DNA of 64,000 nt from Malachius bipustulatus (GCA_910589415.1 OU342630.1:82270186-82334185), one strand, 5' to 3'; positions 47,501-58,903 are shown, counted from the first letter of the stretch. A program made the numbers and translations. Notes: generated from the sequence alone by a model not told the origin.

Positions 47501-50500
47501 CTTTCAACAAGTTGACGTATCAGGATGCCAAACCATTAATATTTTGAGAAACATATACCTGGTCGAATAAATTTTCGTTTAAGTAATACTCTCTGGGTGG
47601 ATCGCTCTACAAACTCAAGCTGCTCCAGTCGTTTTTTTCTGCCGGGTTACTTCGTAAAAGAAAATACTTCAAGTGATGAAAACCTCAATTTGAAATAAAA
47701 TTGGTTGGTTAAATTGGGCCTGATGTATTACGAAGGAATGGTGAACTTTCTAGAAAAGTGCCAAGAACGTTCATCTATAGTGGTGGTCACTTGACATGTT
47801 ATTTTCAAAAAATAATGCAAATGAATATAAATTAAGAACATATTCCCTTTTTTTCTTACATTTTACCAGTAACCAGGTAGGTATGATGGCATTTAATACT
47901 ATCAGCATTTGATTGCTAAACCCAGTAGTAAGTAGCTCTACAGTCATGATAGTTATTACCTCAAAGCAGAACTAAAAACGCCAGCAATGAAAAGTCCTGG
48001 TAGACCAGGTATTACAGATGCAACATCCATGACATAGTAAGGAAACATCTCATCGCTTTTTGTTACGACCTTTAACAGGAACGGGTCGCAATCCGCATAT
48101 TTAGCAACCATTAACAGACCTAATGCCACGCAAAAAGTTTTAATTAAAATTGTACCCACACCGTAGTAAACCATTGACCTGAAAACAAAATATTAAATAT
48201 ACTTTTCTCTAAACAGGGTGCCCCATTTAAAACGAATTACATTGGGATCCCGCAAATGTCAAGAGATACGAGATGGGTTAAATTAGAGAAAAGTAGCCCT
48301 AGTTGGTACTTATATTAAGAATCTGAAACAAAATTAAGAATGACTGCTAAGAATGAAAAAAATAACCTGCAAAATCGACATCTCTTTTTGACCATATCTT
48401 TTTTATTATCGTCATCCTGAGCTATCCATTTGACTATATCAAATGGAACGTTCACGGTTCCTGAAAACGTCCTACTCGAGCATCAAAATCAAAAAACTGA
48501 AAAACAAAATTTTCAGTCACCTTTTTTTTATGACCGCTAATATTGTTTTCCAATCACCTGCGGGAATGACAAATGGCACATTGCTTAGTTACTTCGAAAA
48601 TAATAAATATCAGCCTAGAATTGAAATGTAAAATATCACAAGGAGTGATATGATTAGTCAATCGTTGCCCTTAAGTTAGGCAACCCACAATACAGCTATG
48701 CATGTGGTATTGCCAACTTTCTGAAACTTTTATGGAATATTTAATACTATTTTCACGGTTTTTTATGTAATAAGTATTATTATACTTATTACGTATTGCA
48801 GACGCAAAACGTAATCATAAAATCCGAAAGTTTCTCTGACGTCAATCTTGAACGACAATCTCCAATTCATGTGAAATGGGTCACTTTCCGCACTAGTAAT
48901 GTAATAATACTATACCTTATGAAATTCGGTATAGAAGAAACATGGGAACCAAAAATCTATCACAATGCAAATAAATTTTTCTAGATTTTTTGTTCTTCCT
49001 TTTTCGAAAAAACAGGAACTGCTTTTCACCAAATGTCATAAACAACCGCACAAAGCAAGCAATAACACGTCATATCGACGTCAGTAAGTGAAAATTTTTG
49101 TTTTCGAAAAAGGATTAATAAAATTATTTTTTTTATAGTTTTTTGCTTTCCTTGATACTTTTAATACCGAACAACTTGAAAAAACAATATAATGGCTATC
49201 AGTAAAACAAAATTTGAAATAAAAACCGTAAGATCAAGCCGACTTTGAACATTTTTGAAATTTATAAACGACAGATTCTTAATAAGTTTTCAATAGTGCA
49301 ACATTTATCTCATTTAAACGACTTTCTATCTCTTACTGTTTCCGAGATCCCTATGTAGTTGATCTTAAATTGGACACCCTGTATATAAACGAAACGATTA
49401 TAACTTTTTCTGAATATGTGACATGTAGAATTCTTGATAAATACCTACTTACAGTTTAGCTTCTTGTAGAGTAGGAACAGCTAGAAATTTTTGAATGGCA
49501 CTCTGACTTACACTAGTAATTGAAACCATAAATGCGCCAAATCCAAATACGAGACTCCAAAAAGAATCTCTTTTTGTAGGATCAGGGTTGAAACTAAAAA
49601 GATAATGTTATAATAAATGCGAAAAGTTGGCGCCCGTAATTAGAGTAATAAGAAATAGATTTAGATAGAATAATAGAGTAATAGAAATAGATAGAAGCAA
49701 CAACCAGAGCAATCTAAATCTGAAAACATGAACAGCTGTTTCGTCCAACTTCTGGACTCATCAGCGTGCCATATCAGGTTGGTGTGATTGCTGCTTTTCT
49801 CGAGGTTTCATGCTCATGAACAAATCAGCCTATTTCAGAAACTTGTACGCCCTAGCGTCTATTGTCGATGGCGGATGTAGCCTCTTTGAGACAATACAAA
49901 ATCTTTTTTTGTAATTTTTCATCCTTCAGTTTTTTAAGTTTCATTCGTACGTATTCAAAATCCAAAAATATTTTGTTTTGAATAACGTAGATGCATGTAT
50001 GTAAGTATAATCCCGCTGTAGAGACCTCAATAGTTGTAAATTATTATTTGTTGACAATTTATGCGATTTAATATTGTGTTTTTGTTATTTATCTTGTATT
50101 ATATTATTTATATTATTTTGTGTCTGATGACATGATGATATGAATATTGACCTGCTTAAAGGTTACAATGAGGCGGGGAAGTTGTTTTACAATAAATTAT
50201 TGCGGTTTATATAATATATTTTCGAGCGGAACTGATATAGGTTACCAGTACCAGTACAAGCTCTACCGGACTACATCGTAAACGAAAAATATCATTCAAA
50301 ACAAACTATCTGGATTATCTTTTTTTGCCATGCCAAACGATTTACCAACATCAAAAATCTCGGAATATTATACAAAAAACTTTGTTTAATTTAAGAACTG
50401 AAGTTAGGTATAACTTACTCAAAAATATTAAGTCTTTCCAAACTTGCTGCTTTTTGAAAAATTTCCACAAATCCTCCAGCTGATATGATTCCCAGTATAA

Positions 50501-53085
50501 AAACCATTACTAACGATCCTGAAGTAACTGCGAACTGAAGATTGTCAGTCCAAACAACTGCCTTTAGGCCGCCAATAGTTGTATAGAAAATGCATATAGC
50601 GCACACAATCGGTGCAATGATATGAATATCCATATTAGTTGCTTCAAAAAAAAAAAAAAGAAAAAAACATTGTGAATTAGATCATAATAATAGTACAATA
50701 CATACCTGAAGAAAACGCCAGCGCTGGTATATATACAACAATTGGGAGATACAGCAAAACAGATAACGCAAAGAGAAAGGATGCAAATTCTCTTGTTTTC
50801 AGGTCGAATCTTTTTTCCAGGTATTCATAAGTACTTGTTACTTGTAATGTGTAGAAAATAGGGAAAAAGATATAAATAGTCACAATTATAGCCAGAATCG
50901 TGGAGATGGAGCATAACCAGTAAGCCGCACCAAACTTATATACATCTGCAGGAACTCCCAGAATTGTTATGCCGCTTATGTGACTAAAAAATATTTTCTT
51001 AAAAAAAACTTAAACAAAATATAATTTTGCCTTAAAAAGTCGGGAAAATCATCTTTCAATTAGTCCGTTTTTTTATTTAAGATTATACAGAGTGCGTATT
51101 TAATATTGTAAAAAAAATAAAAAGTTTTCTATTAATGTGTGTCCCGAAATGCACCGCTCAACGTTTTCGTTGAGCCACCCTTTATGTAAGCGAAATCCAA
51201 AATGTTGGATATCGTTGTAAAGAGAATTCAAGTAGCTTTCAAATGATGTATCACTCGATAGCTGTTCCCTATGATGATAAGCAAAGGGGTAGCTACCCCT
51301 GCCAAGGGGGTGAACTTGGGTACTTAAATTTGTCACGAAAATATGTCCCCCTTGATAATAAAATCGACCTGTTTCGGCTTTTTTCGCATAAATCTTCACT
51401 TTTCAAATTATTGGGCTTGTTACCTTTTCGATGGCCCACCCTGTATAAGTTTATAAAATCACATTAATGTAATATTACATAAATTAGAGAATCAGGGGGT
51501 TAGTGTACTATTTTATAAATTACCGTACATTTTGCTTATACTAAAATTATTTGTTCATTTCTGTCATATTATACAGGCTGTTTCGCATAAGAACCGACAC
51601 AGAGCATGTGCGTGCAGTGGAATTCAAAATATGGTGATTTAACGCAACTTATCTCTATACTAAGTTGCACTCCTGAGAAGTTATAAGCCTTGAAATAGAC
51701 GTTTAAAATTTCGAATAAAACCAATATCTCAATTATTATTATACCTACAAAACTTAGAAAAACCAAATTTGTTACACGTTGTGATTGAGTACTGTACCAA
51801 GAGTATTAATTGACAGTAACATTAAAGATCATTAAATTGTAACACTTTTCAGGGTTGATAAGGGATGATGCACCCTTAAGTGCCATTTGCCCGTTAGTCT
51901 AAGAAATTATCGCTTTATTTTATGGGGACTTTGAATCTCAACCTTGAAATTAAATATTTAACTGGACGATCAGTAAAAAAAGTTGAAAACGATCAAGTTT
52001 TTTGAAAAATAACAGGGAAAAAAAACGTAACACATTACTACTATTTTTTATGTGGAATTTACTTATCAAACTATTTTTTCTCTTGTTATTAAAAAAAACT
52101 TTGTCGTTTTCAACTTTCTTCCTGAACATCAAGTTTGACATTTAATTTAAACGCCAATAATTTTTGAATTTTTATGATTTTAAATAACACAGCTGCAATC
52201 CTTTTTTAGCTTTCAGGGTTTATGTTGAACACGAAACACGACAAAGTTTTTTAAAAACTATAATAGAAATAAAAATTTGATAATTAAATTAAAATAAAAT
52301 AAAATATACTAATAATTCCCTTAATCGACCAATAGGTTACATTTTAAGGGTGAATCATCCCTTATATCAACCCTTTAGAAGGCTACAATTTAACTCCAGT
52401 TACCTACTGTCAATGAATCCTCTTGGTACATATAGACTGTGTACAAAATTTGGTTTTTCTAAGTAAGAGTATAACTGAAATATTAATTTTTCTCGAGTTC
52501 TTAAGCTCAACTTTCAAGACTTAAAAACTTCTCAAGGGTGCAACTTAGTATAAAGATAAGTTGCGTTAAATCACTTTATTTTGGGTTCCCCTACACGCCC
52601 CTGCTCTGCGTCGGTTTATATGCGAAACACTCTACATACCGAAGCAAACTGCTCATGACGCATTGTAAGTAAAAATCTTGAACATTCAAATAGGTTAATT
52701 TAGAATAACAGGTGCATATTATTCTGAAGTGAGTACTTACCAATTTTACTCAAATATTTAAAGTGTAACATTATTATTACTTTGACTAATCGGCAACATC
52801 AATTGAATCATTTTATAAAATAAGAATTGTTAAAATTTACCTTGCTACAAGTGACACAGCAATTGGAAATGCTTTCATGGTTTTACCCCCCAGTAAGTAG
52901 TCTTTGGTAGTGTTCTGTTTGTTTCCAAAGCACCCAAAGTAGATGCCTATAACCACACTTGCACCCAACATTGTAGAAAATAATAAATAGTCATACCAGT
53001 AAAATGCAACTTGTACATTATGAGATTTGTCTAATACGGATTGAACGGTAGAAATTGGTAAAAATGTTGTACTTTCAGTTGTCAT
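44519..53085 (-). CDS. SLC5-family sodium-coupled transporter C (8 exons, 615 aa)
   Basis: Exons in transcript order: 53085-52841, 50983-50706, 50641-50419, 49593-49453, 48178-47960, 46907-46637, 45280-45114, 44822-44519. They total 1,848 bases in consistent phase, with GT/AG borders. The start is MTTESTTFLPIS; TM1 is FYWYDYLLFSTMLGA; TKDYLLGGKTMKAFP follows. Later landmarks: SHISGITILGVPAD, TSTYEYLEKRFDLKTR, GGLKAVVWTDNLQF, FNPDPTKRDSFW, AKYADCDPF, GLPGLFIAGVFSSAL, SALSAHLNCLSGT. The last exon reads DTFHILRISHYYYTLLG and then a membrane segment and charged tail. It is closest to transporter B (about nine in ten residues identical over the shared part of exon 1) and probably arose from it by tandem duplication. 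It is a plasma-membrane sodium symporter by family; the substrate is unknown. Introns 1, 4 and 6 consist largely of mobile DNA. Confidence 0.92.
45600..46240 (-). pseudogene. Integrase pseudogene (KRBA2/SCAND3-like, gypsy-type integrase)
   Basis: On the - strand, in intron 6 of transporter C, one frame reads YKDHLTKFVPLRHSKTVEVA, then YNLLQIFFNISCPKYILHSD, NGREFFDRVIFELC, and IKIVHRQPRHSQ. This is the core of integrases whose family pattern is YQDHLTKF...SDNGREF...IVHGxPRHSQSQGxVERxN. After PRHSQ the frame is broken, and further traces such as TNRDI follow. D of DHLTKF and D of SDNGREF are two of the three acidic residues; the third (E of VERxN) is lost. 'ttgacatt-atc' motifs near 45553, 46244 and 46270 may be remnants of its ends. 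Confidence 0.7.
47160..47420 (-). pseudogene. LINE reverse transcriptase fragment in intron 5 of transporter C
   Basis: On the - strand the frame contains IFSKKVNVLKTDLVMARHSL followed by PPSSSLRFVLQAW. This matches IFSKKVNVVEPDVVMAGHLL in the fragment at 62385-63055. Frameshifts interrupt the flanks. It is a short, dead copy of the same non-LTR family. Confidence 0.6.
48214..49381. mobile_element. 1,168-bp inverted-end element forming most of an intron
   Basis: The left end 'cagggtgccccatttaaaac' and the following 'acattgggatcccgcaaatg' are inverted at the right end ('tttccgagatccctatgtag', 'cttaaattggacaccctg'). TA follows the right end; AA precedes the left. It sits inside intron 4 of transporter C (48179-49452), leaving only about 106 bases of intron outside it. 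No transposase was recognised. Confidence 0.72.
51574..52634. mobile_element. 1-kb inverted-repeat element in intron 1 of transporter C
   Basis: The left arm (caggctgtttcgcataagaa, 'gatttaacgcaacttatctc', 'gggttgataagggatgatgc') is inverted in the right arm ('ggtgaatcatcccttatatc', 'agataagttgcgttaaatca', 'gcgtcggtttatatgcgaaa'). The arms are about 330 bases each and clearly diverged. Inside them a second, shorter inverted pair occurs (gttgaaaacgatcaagtttt against 'aactttgtcgttttcaact'). TA precedes the left end; the right terminus is eroded. Confidence 0.72.
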
Positions 53086-53667
53086 CTGAAATTAAATTTG
53101 AAAAGAATAAATTAGGAAAAAGAGAAATGATCTTTAGATTCAGAATTTTCCAGATTCATGCAAACTGATTCATAGGAGCCTTACTTTTGTAGTAAATTAA
53201 TATTTTAGTTAAATAATAATTTCTTCAGAAGAAATAAGGTTAAAGAAAATAAAAAAATTGCACCACCCCACTGAAACTGGTAATTATTTTATGACTGAAA
53301 TATCAATATTTTCAATATTTTAATATTATTACAATTTACATTATCTTGCATTACTATCTTATTTATTCTTGGATTCAATTTAATAAGCTCATTACGCGTA
53401 TGTATATACAAATGTTTGCCAGCAGATCCATTATTATATGTGTGAAGAATATGCTTATCGATTCCATGAACCAATAAAATACAAAACGGAAGGTTTTCAT
53501 GTAGTATCACAAGAATGAGGTGAATGTTTGATTTTAGTAAACAAAAATAAGGTTATCAATTTACATAGTTTATGTGAAATCTCAATGCGCTTCCTATCTA
53601 AATAGGTGCCACCCAAAAATAGAATTATAATATTTATTATTATTAACAATGGTAGAGGTAGGTACCT
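53086..53667. other. Intergenic upstream of transporter C
   Basis: Expected promoter side of transporter C. No gene or clear motif was seen; the sequence is AT-rich and ends at the solo LTR target site. Confidence 0.45.
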
Positions 53668-54046
53668 TGAAACGAACTATTATTACCCTTAGAGGGGAAC
53701 AATAGTCGCTGAAAGCATGAGACAAGAAAAAACAAGGGTCGTAGGTTGAGTCGCTAGTCCAAGAGGGTCAACAATAACAAGCAGGTCAGCAGAACAACAG
53801 GTACTCTTTATTGAAAAATTTAAAATATATCACAGCTATTAATATGACACTCTTGAGCACGGTTAACAATTAAAAAGAACAGAGCGTGCGGTTGAGCAGA
53901 ATGAATTGGTCGGATGTTCACAAGGCACTTAGCTTCGTATGGCTCTTCAGAAGTCTAGCTGGAAGTGGCCTGGATCTTCATGCTTGGCTCCGGACAATCT
54001 GCTTGGCACGGAAAAGGCAGGTGCCTCAGGGAATAAGATGGCCTCC

Positions 54047-54172
54047 AGGAAACAGATTGCCTCCAAGAAAAAATTGACTCCAGGGAAAAAAAATGCCTCC
54101 AAGGAAAAATTGCCTCCAGGGAAAAATTGCCTCCAGGGAAAAGAATGCCTCAATGCCTCCAGGGAAAAAGCA
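54047..54172. repeat. 17-bp minisatellite inside solo LTR copy 2
   Basis: There are about six to seven irregular units of 'attgcctccagggaaaa' type, with variants 'attgactccaggg' and 'aatgcctccaagg'. It is the counterpart of the larger array in copy 1. Confidence 0.8.
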
Positions 54173-54474
54173 AGCCAAAAACGTGAGGGATGGTTCTAAT
54201 AATTTAAGTGAAAGTTCACAACGCCATTTCGCTAAAAATTCCCTGTGTTTGCGGAAACGACCTTCCTCTAGCGAATTCCAGGAGAGAAAAAAAAAGTGAA
54301 AACGCAGGTATGATGATGAAACGCACCTGATTTCAACTCGACAGTCGAGGTCGACGAACTCGAGGCCTCCAGTCGGCCGGTGCACTAAACGCCACCATCA
54401 CTCACTCACTGCGCGCGCCCGCCGTTGTCTCCGTGTTGCTGGCATCTAGCCGGTACGTACAAGGTGTACGTTAC

Positions 54475-54726
54475 TATAGAAGGTTCGTGGATCGTTAATA
54501 AAACTTTACTTCTTTATTATACTGATTATTATTAGAGTAAAACAATTAAAATACAATATGGAACTTGTTAGCACATTCTTCATACTTCCATGGCTTCCAT
54601 TACATTTTCTATTCTACATTGCTTACTTACGCCATCTAACGGAGTCATCCACAAAATAATATGACAGAATTACAGAATGCTAATTTTACAGAATTGAAAT
54701 AATAATAAAGATAGAGATCTACAATA
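54475..54726 (-). repeat. 3' LTR of the copia element
   Basis: It is 252 bp. On the - strand it begins TATTGTAGATC and ends CTTCTATA, so the termini are TAT...ATA rather than the usual TG...CA. It differs from the 5' LTR only at 54631. Confidence 0.95.
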
Positions 54727-54735
54727 CTCCCCCTC
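54727..54735 (-). other. Polypurine tract of the copia element
   Basis: On the - strand GAGGGGGAG lies directly against the 3' LTR. This is where plus-strand DNA synthesis of LTR retrotransposons is primed, and its position confirms the inner LTR border. Confidence 0.88.
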
Positions 54736-54854
54736 AATTCTGTATTACACAACATGAACATACTGACATTATTATTGACCTACTCACCTATAAATAACAA
54801 ACAGCTGGAACTTAAAAATACACACTCAAAGTTTAGTACAGAAAATCAACAGGA

Positions 54855-57800
54855 TTATTTTTCCATTTCAACAACATTCAATAAGTTTCTAAAATTCTTG
54901 AATTTTGGATTCGCGAGTGGTTTTGTTAAAATATCTGCCTGCTGGTTTTCGGTTGTAACATAACTTAAAATAATTTTTTCTTGTTCAACACATTCCCGCA
55001 GAAAATGGTGTCTTACATCAATATGTTTAGTTCTTTTTGTTTCCATTGTTGACGCCATTTTAATACAGGATTGGTTGTCCTCAAATACATTAATTGGAAA
55101 TACATCAAATTTCAAAACTTCTGACAACATTTGACCTAGAAATAAACCTTCACACACACATGCTGACAGAGACAAATATTCAGATTCTGCACTTGACAGA
55201 GCTACAACATTTTGTTTACGTGTTTTCCATTCGATAATATTATTATTAATTTTAATTAAGAATCCAGATATACTTTTCCTATCAGAAATGTCGTTAGCAA
55301 AATCAGAATCTGCGTAGGCAAGAATATTAATTTCCGAATTTTCACTTTTAACAAATTTCAATCCAAAATCTTGTGTTTTATTTAGGTATCTCAACGTATG
55401 TTTTAAATACTTCCAATGATCAATTGTATAACAGTTTTGAAACTGGCTAAAATAGCTGATGCAATAACTCAAGTCCGGTCTTGTACCGAGCATTACATAC
55501 ATCAAAGAACCTATCAATTCCCTGTAAGGTAAATTTTGGTCACAAATAGGTATTTTATTACCACAGTCAATTTGAAACTTGGGTTGCATTGGCAAATCAT
55601 GAGGTTTACATTCGAGCATATCGAATTTCTTCAAAATCTTTTTAATTAAATCAGTTTGATTTATGTAAACCATGTCCCTGACTTTAAAAATTTTTAAACC
55701 TAGAAAATTTATTACATCACTTTCAAATTGGGTCATTTTAAATTTGTTCGACAAAGACTTTTTTACAAAATTTAAATCTTCCTGACATTTCGAGAACAAA
55801 ATTATATCATCTACATGTATTAAAAGATATATTGTGTCAGTGAAGTACAAGCATGGATCCTTTTTAGAACGCTGGAAACCTAGTTCTAGCAAGTTATCAT
55901 TAAATAATGAATTCCAACATTTTGGCGACTGACGTAATCCATACAGTGCCTTTTGTAATTTGCAAACTAAATTTGGATTTTTGACATCAAGTCCTTCCGG
56001 AGGGTACATAAATACAGGATCTTTCAACGTTCCATTAAGGAATGCAGATTTTACATCTAATTGACATACCTGCAAATCATATTCCGTATACAAAGACAAT
56101 AACATCCTAATACTAGCCATTCTAGCTACCGGAGCATAAACATCATCACTAATCACACTTTGTTTAAAACTTCTCGCCACTAGACGTGCTTTCTTTTTCA
56201 CATGTCCTTTCACAAACTTCTCACTAAACACCCACCTTGAGTCGATTATTTCAACATCTTTTTGTGGTATAACTAGCGTCCATGTTTCGTTTTCTTCCAA
56301 AGCATCTATTTCTTCCTTGATTGCCTCTTTCCATCCTTGATCTCGCACAACAGCTTCTGTATACGATCTTGCTGCAAAAAAGTTCATGTCGTCTTCTAGT
56401 TCGTAATCTTGTAAATACCTTGGCATGTTCACTTTCCTAGAACTTTTCCTTGTTTGTCTTTCATTCACGTTTTCCTCTCTTCCCCTTTCATCGTTATTTT
56501 CAAACTCTTCTTCACTTTCCTGTTTCTTTTCATTTAGGTTTTCATCACTCTTGGGATCACCCTTGTCACTCTCACTCGTAATTGGTATAACTTGGTTTTC
56601 TGCTGACTTCCTCTTCTTTTCGTCAAAGATAATATTCCGTCCATGTACAATTTTTCCTTCATTTTGGTTCCACAATCGATACCCATTATCAGCATAACCT
56701 ACCATAATCATTCTCTCTGATCTTGGATCTAATTTTGACTTTCTCATCTCTTTTGGGATTAAATTGTATGCATAACATCCAAACAATTTTATTTTCCCAA
56801 AATTCGGTTTCTCGCTATTCCAAATCTCTGCTAGTGTTTTATGACTTTCTAATGCTCTAGTTTCAGTTCTATTAATTAAATAGACACTTGTTCTTACTGC
56901 TTCTCCCCAAAGTTCTTTTCCTAAGTCGGCATCAAAAATTAAACATCTTGCTTTTTCCATGATTGTTCGGTTGAACCTCTCTGCAATTCCATTTTGTTGA
57001 GGATTGTATGTAACTGTATATTGAATTTGTATCCCTCTTTGATCACAAAATAGCTGAAAGTCTTTTGAGATATACTCTCCCCCGTTGTCACACCTTAGTT
57101 TCCCAATTTTTGAATTGAATTTTTCTTCTACCATTGCCACATAACTTTTAAACTTCTCAAGTGCTTCACTTTTATTACTCAACAGGTAAGTAATACAAAA
57201 ATGAGAAAAATGGTCGATGAATGTCATAAAATATGACTTACCATCAAAAGTGGCTGGTTTTATGGGTCCACAAATATCTGTTGACACTGTTTCCAAAATT
57301 TTTGTGGCTCTTCTTTCTCGAGGAAGGTCTTCATAAGGTAGTTTTGTTTGTTTAGCTTTCACACACACTTCACATACACCAGGAGCTGGAAATTTTGAGG
57401 AGTGTCCCATTCTTCGGTGTTTAAGCATTATTTCTTCATCAACTGTCAAATTTGCACTGACATTTTTGTTTAATTTAAAGTTTACAAAGTAAAGTTTTCC
57501 TTTTAACTTTCCCTCCAACACACATACTTTATTTTTCATGATATTCACTTTTCCATTTCCGAAGTTCACTTCCAGTCCGTTTTCCTCCAGTTTCCTCACC
57601 GATAGCAAATTATAAAGTAAATTCTCACAAGCCCATACATCCTTTATCGTAATTTGCTTTCCAGTTTCTGTTAATACCTCAAGATTTCCTTGTTTTGTTG
57701 CTATTATTGACTGACCTTGTTTTGCTACATTTATTTTATGCTCAATCTTCTTACTGGCTTCTAAAAACTTGGAATAATCCTTTCTTATTAGATGGTTTGT

Positions 57801-58805
57801 TGACCCACTATCCATTACAAAACTTATGCTGTCTTCATCTGCTACAGATGATGAGCCTTGCGTTGACAAAAATGAGATGTGATTGTCATCATTAAGTTCT
57901 GAAGTTTCATGCACATTATGAGCATTATGTTGTCGACTAAAATTTCCAGAGATCCCTCGTCTAAAATTTCCACGATAACCACCTCTCCTATTTCTATTCA
58001 TTGGACAATCTGCTCGCTTATGGCCTACTTGGTCACATAAATGGCATTTGAATGGAAAGTTTCTCACATTATTAAGCCCTGAGCTCGAAACATTTCTGTC
58101 AGTACTGCGACTAGGACCACCTCTATATATTCCGCCAGATTTTCTCCAATTTCCTTTTCCTCTAAAATTTTGGGATGTAAATGCCATATTTGGATTTTCC
58201 TTCTGCTGTGAATTTTCCTGTCTCGCTTCTTCCAATAACAATTTGTTTCTGACAAAATCTATATCGATTGAATTTTGGTTTTGGGAGAACATAACATCAA
58301 TAGCAGTTGTAACATTTTGGAAAGATTCGGGCATTGCCGAGAGTAGCTGCAATATTAATTCACTATCGTCAATTTTTCCTCCTGCTGCCCTCAATTCGCA
58401 GATTGTGTTGTCAAATTCGACAAAAAACTTGCTCAATGGTGTTCCCTCAGTGTACTTGAGACTTCTCAGTTTTTTCTGCAACATCACTTGAGTTGATATC
58501 CCTTTTTTCGCATAAGAATTTTCCAGACTTTTCATAATCTCCCCTGCAGTCAGTTTAGTCTTCACTGATTCCAGAATATTATCCGACAGGCACTGGATAA
58601 TTATTGCTCTAGCTTTTATATCAGATTTTGTCCATTTTTCCAGACGATCAGTTTGGGTCTGTGTCACTACAGGCTGTGGTTCTGATAACACCCACAAAAC
58701 TTCTTGTTGTTCCAGTAACAATTTTATTCTGAACTCCCAGTTAGAGTATGCAGTCCCGTCGAATTGTCTAACACTAAAATAATTATTCAGGCTCCTTTCC
58801 GCCAT
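54855..58805 (-). CDS. Copia gag-pol polyprotein (1,316 aa)
   Basis: A single frame encodes all parts. Gag comes first (start MAERSLNNYFSVRQFDGT), with a CCHC zinc knuckle CHLCDQVGHKRADC near residue 255. The protease has FVMDSGS near 332. Integrase has the HH-CC zinc module (HRRMGH...CEVC, about 465-490), then DICGP (508), DNGGEY (572) and the E of NGIAERFNRT (610). Reverse transcriptase has RWVFSEKF (855), QLDVKSAFLNG (915), YGLRQSPKCWN and HVDD (998). RNase H has AYADSDFAND (1163), SSAESEYLS (1205) and KRTKHIDVRHHFLRE (about 1255). The order integrase before reverse transcriptase defines Ty1/copia. The catalytic box is HVDD where YVDD is usual; the aspartates are intact. No stop or frameshift occurs, and length is in the normal copia range. 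Confidence 0.97.
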   Translation of the reverse strand: MAERSLNNYFSVRQFDGTAYSNWEFRIKLLLEQQEVLWVLSEPQPVVTQTQTDRLEKWTKSDIKARAIIIQCLSDNILESVKTKLTAGEIMKSLENSYAKKGISTQVMLQKKLRSLKYTEGTPLSKFFVEFDNTICELRAAGGKIDDSELILQLLSAMPESFQNVTTAIDVMFSQNQNSIDIDFVRNKLLLEEARQENSQQKENPNMAFTSQNFRGKGNWRKSGGIYRGGPSRSTDRNVSSSGLNNVRNFPFKCHLCDQVGHKRADCPMNRNRRGGYRGNFRRGISGNFSRQHNAHNVHETSELNDDNHISFLSTQGSSSVADEDSISFVMDSGSTNHLIRKDYSKFLEASKKIEHKINVAKQGQSIIATKQGNLEVLTETGKQITIKDVWACENLLYNLLSVRKLEENGLEVNFGNGKVNIMKNKVCVLEGKLKGKLYFVNFKLNKNVSANLTVDEEIMLKHRRMGHSSKFPAPGVCEVCVKAKQTKLPYEDLPRERRATKILETVSTDICGPIKPATFDGKSYFMTFIDHFSHFCITYLLSNKSEALEKFKSYVAMVEEKFNSKIGKLRCDNGGEYISKDFQLFCDQRGIQIQYTVTYNPQQNGIAERFNRTIMEKARCLIFDADLGKELWGEAVRTSVYLINRTETRALESHKTLAEIWNSEKPNFGKIKLFGCYAYNLIPKEMRKSKLDPRSERMIMVGYADNGYRLWNQNEGKIVHGRNIIFDEKKRKSAENQVIPITSESDKGDPKSDENLNEKKQESEEEFENNDERGREENVNERQTRKSSRKVNMPRYLQDYELEDDMNFFAARSYTEAVVRDQGWKEAIKEEIDALEENETWTLVIPQKDVEIIDSRWVFSEKFVKGHVKKKARLVARSFKQSVISDDVYAPVARMASIRMLLSLYTEYDLQVCQLDVKSAFLNGTLKDPVFMYPPEGLDVKNPNLVCKLQKALYGLRQSPKCWNSLFNDNLLELGFQRSKKDPCLYFTDTIYLLIHVDDIILFSKCQEDLNFVKKSLSNKFKMTQFESDVINFLGLKIFKVRDMVYINQTDLIKKILKKFDMLECKPHDLPMQPKFQIDCGNKIPICDQNLPYRELIGSLMYVMLGTRPDLSYCISYFSQFQNCYTIDHWKYLKHTLRYLNKTQDFGLKFVKSENSEINILAYADSDFANDISDRKSISGFLIKINNNIIEWKTRKQNVVALSSAESEYLSLSACVCEGLFLGQMLSEVLKFDVFPINVFEDNQSCIKMASTMETKRTKHIDVRHHFLRECVEQEKIILSYVTTENQQADILTKPLANPKFKNFRNLLNVVEMEK

Positions 58806-58889
58806 TTTCCTCTTCCAGTTCCTTCCTCTTTTAATCAGTATTTTTCAATTGTCAGTTACTTTCCGATTATACCTTCTACCCTTGTCTGA

Positions 58890-58903
58890 CTGGGCCCATA
58901 ACC
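58890..58903 (-). other. Copia primer-binding site for initiator tRNA-Met half molecule
   Basis: On the - strand GGTTATGGGCCCAG follows the 5' LTR without a gap. It is the complement of CTGGGCCCATAACC, the anticodon stem-loop of eukaryotic initiator tRNA-Met (anticodon CAT), not of a tRNA 3' end. Drosophila copia is known to be primed by a cut 5' half of this tRNA, and the same mode is inferred here. Confidence 0.92.

Noticed and set aside
53939..54385. Overlapping open frames on both strands in solo LTR copy 2
   Set aside because: They arise from the same minisatellite and LTR sequence; frames on opposite strands over the same repeat are not evidence of genes.
56425..58491. Several + strand frames of 66 to 147 codons opposite the copia polyprotein
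   Set aside because: They are antisense shadows of the 1,316-codon gag-pol frame with no features of their own.
58890..58903. tRNA-like sequence ctgggcccataacc
   Set aside because: It is only the anticodon-arm complement serving as the copia primer-binding site; no complete tRNA fold surrounds it.
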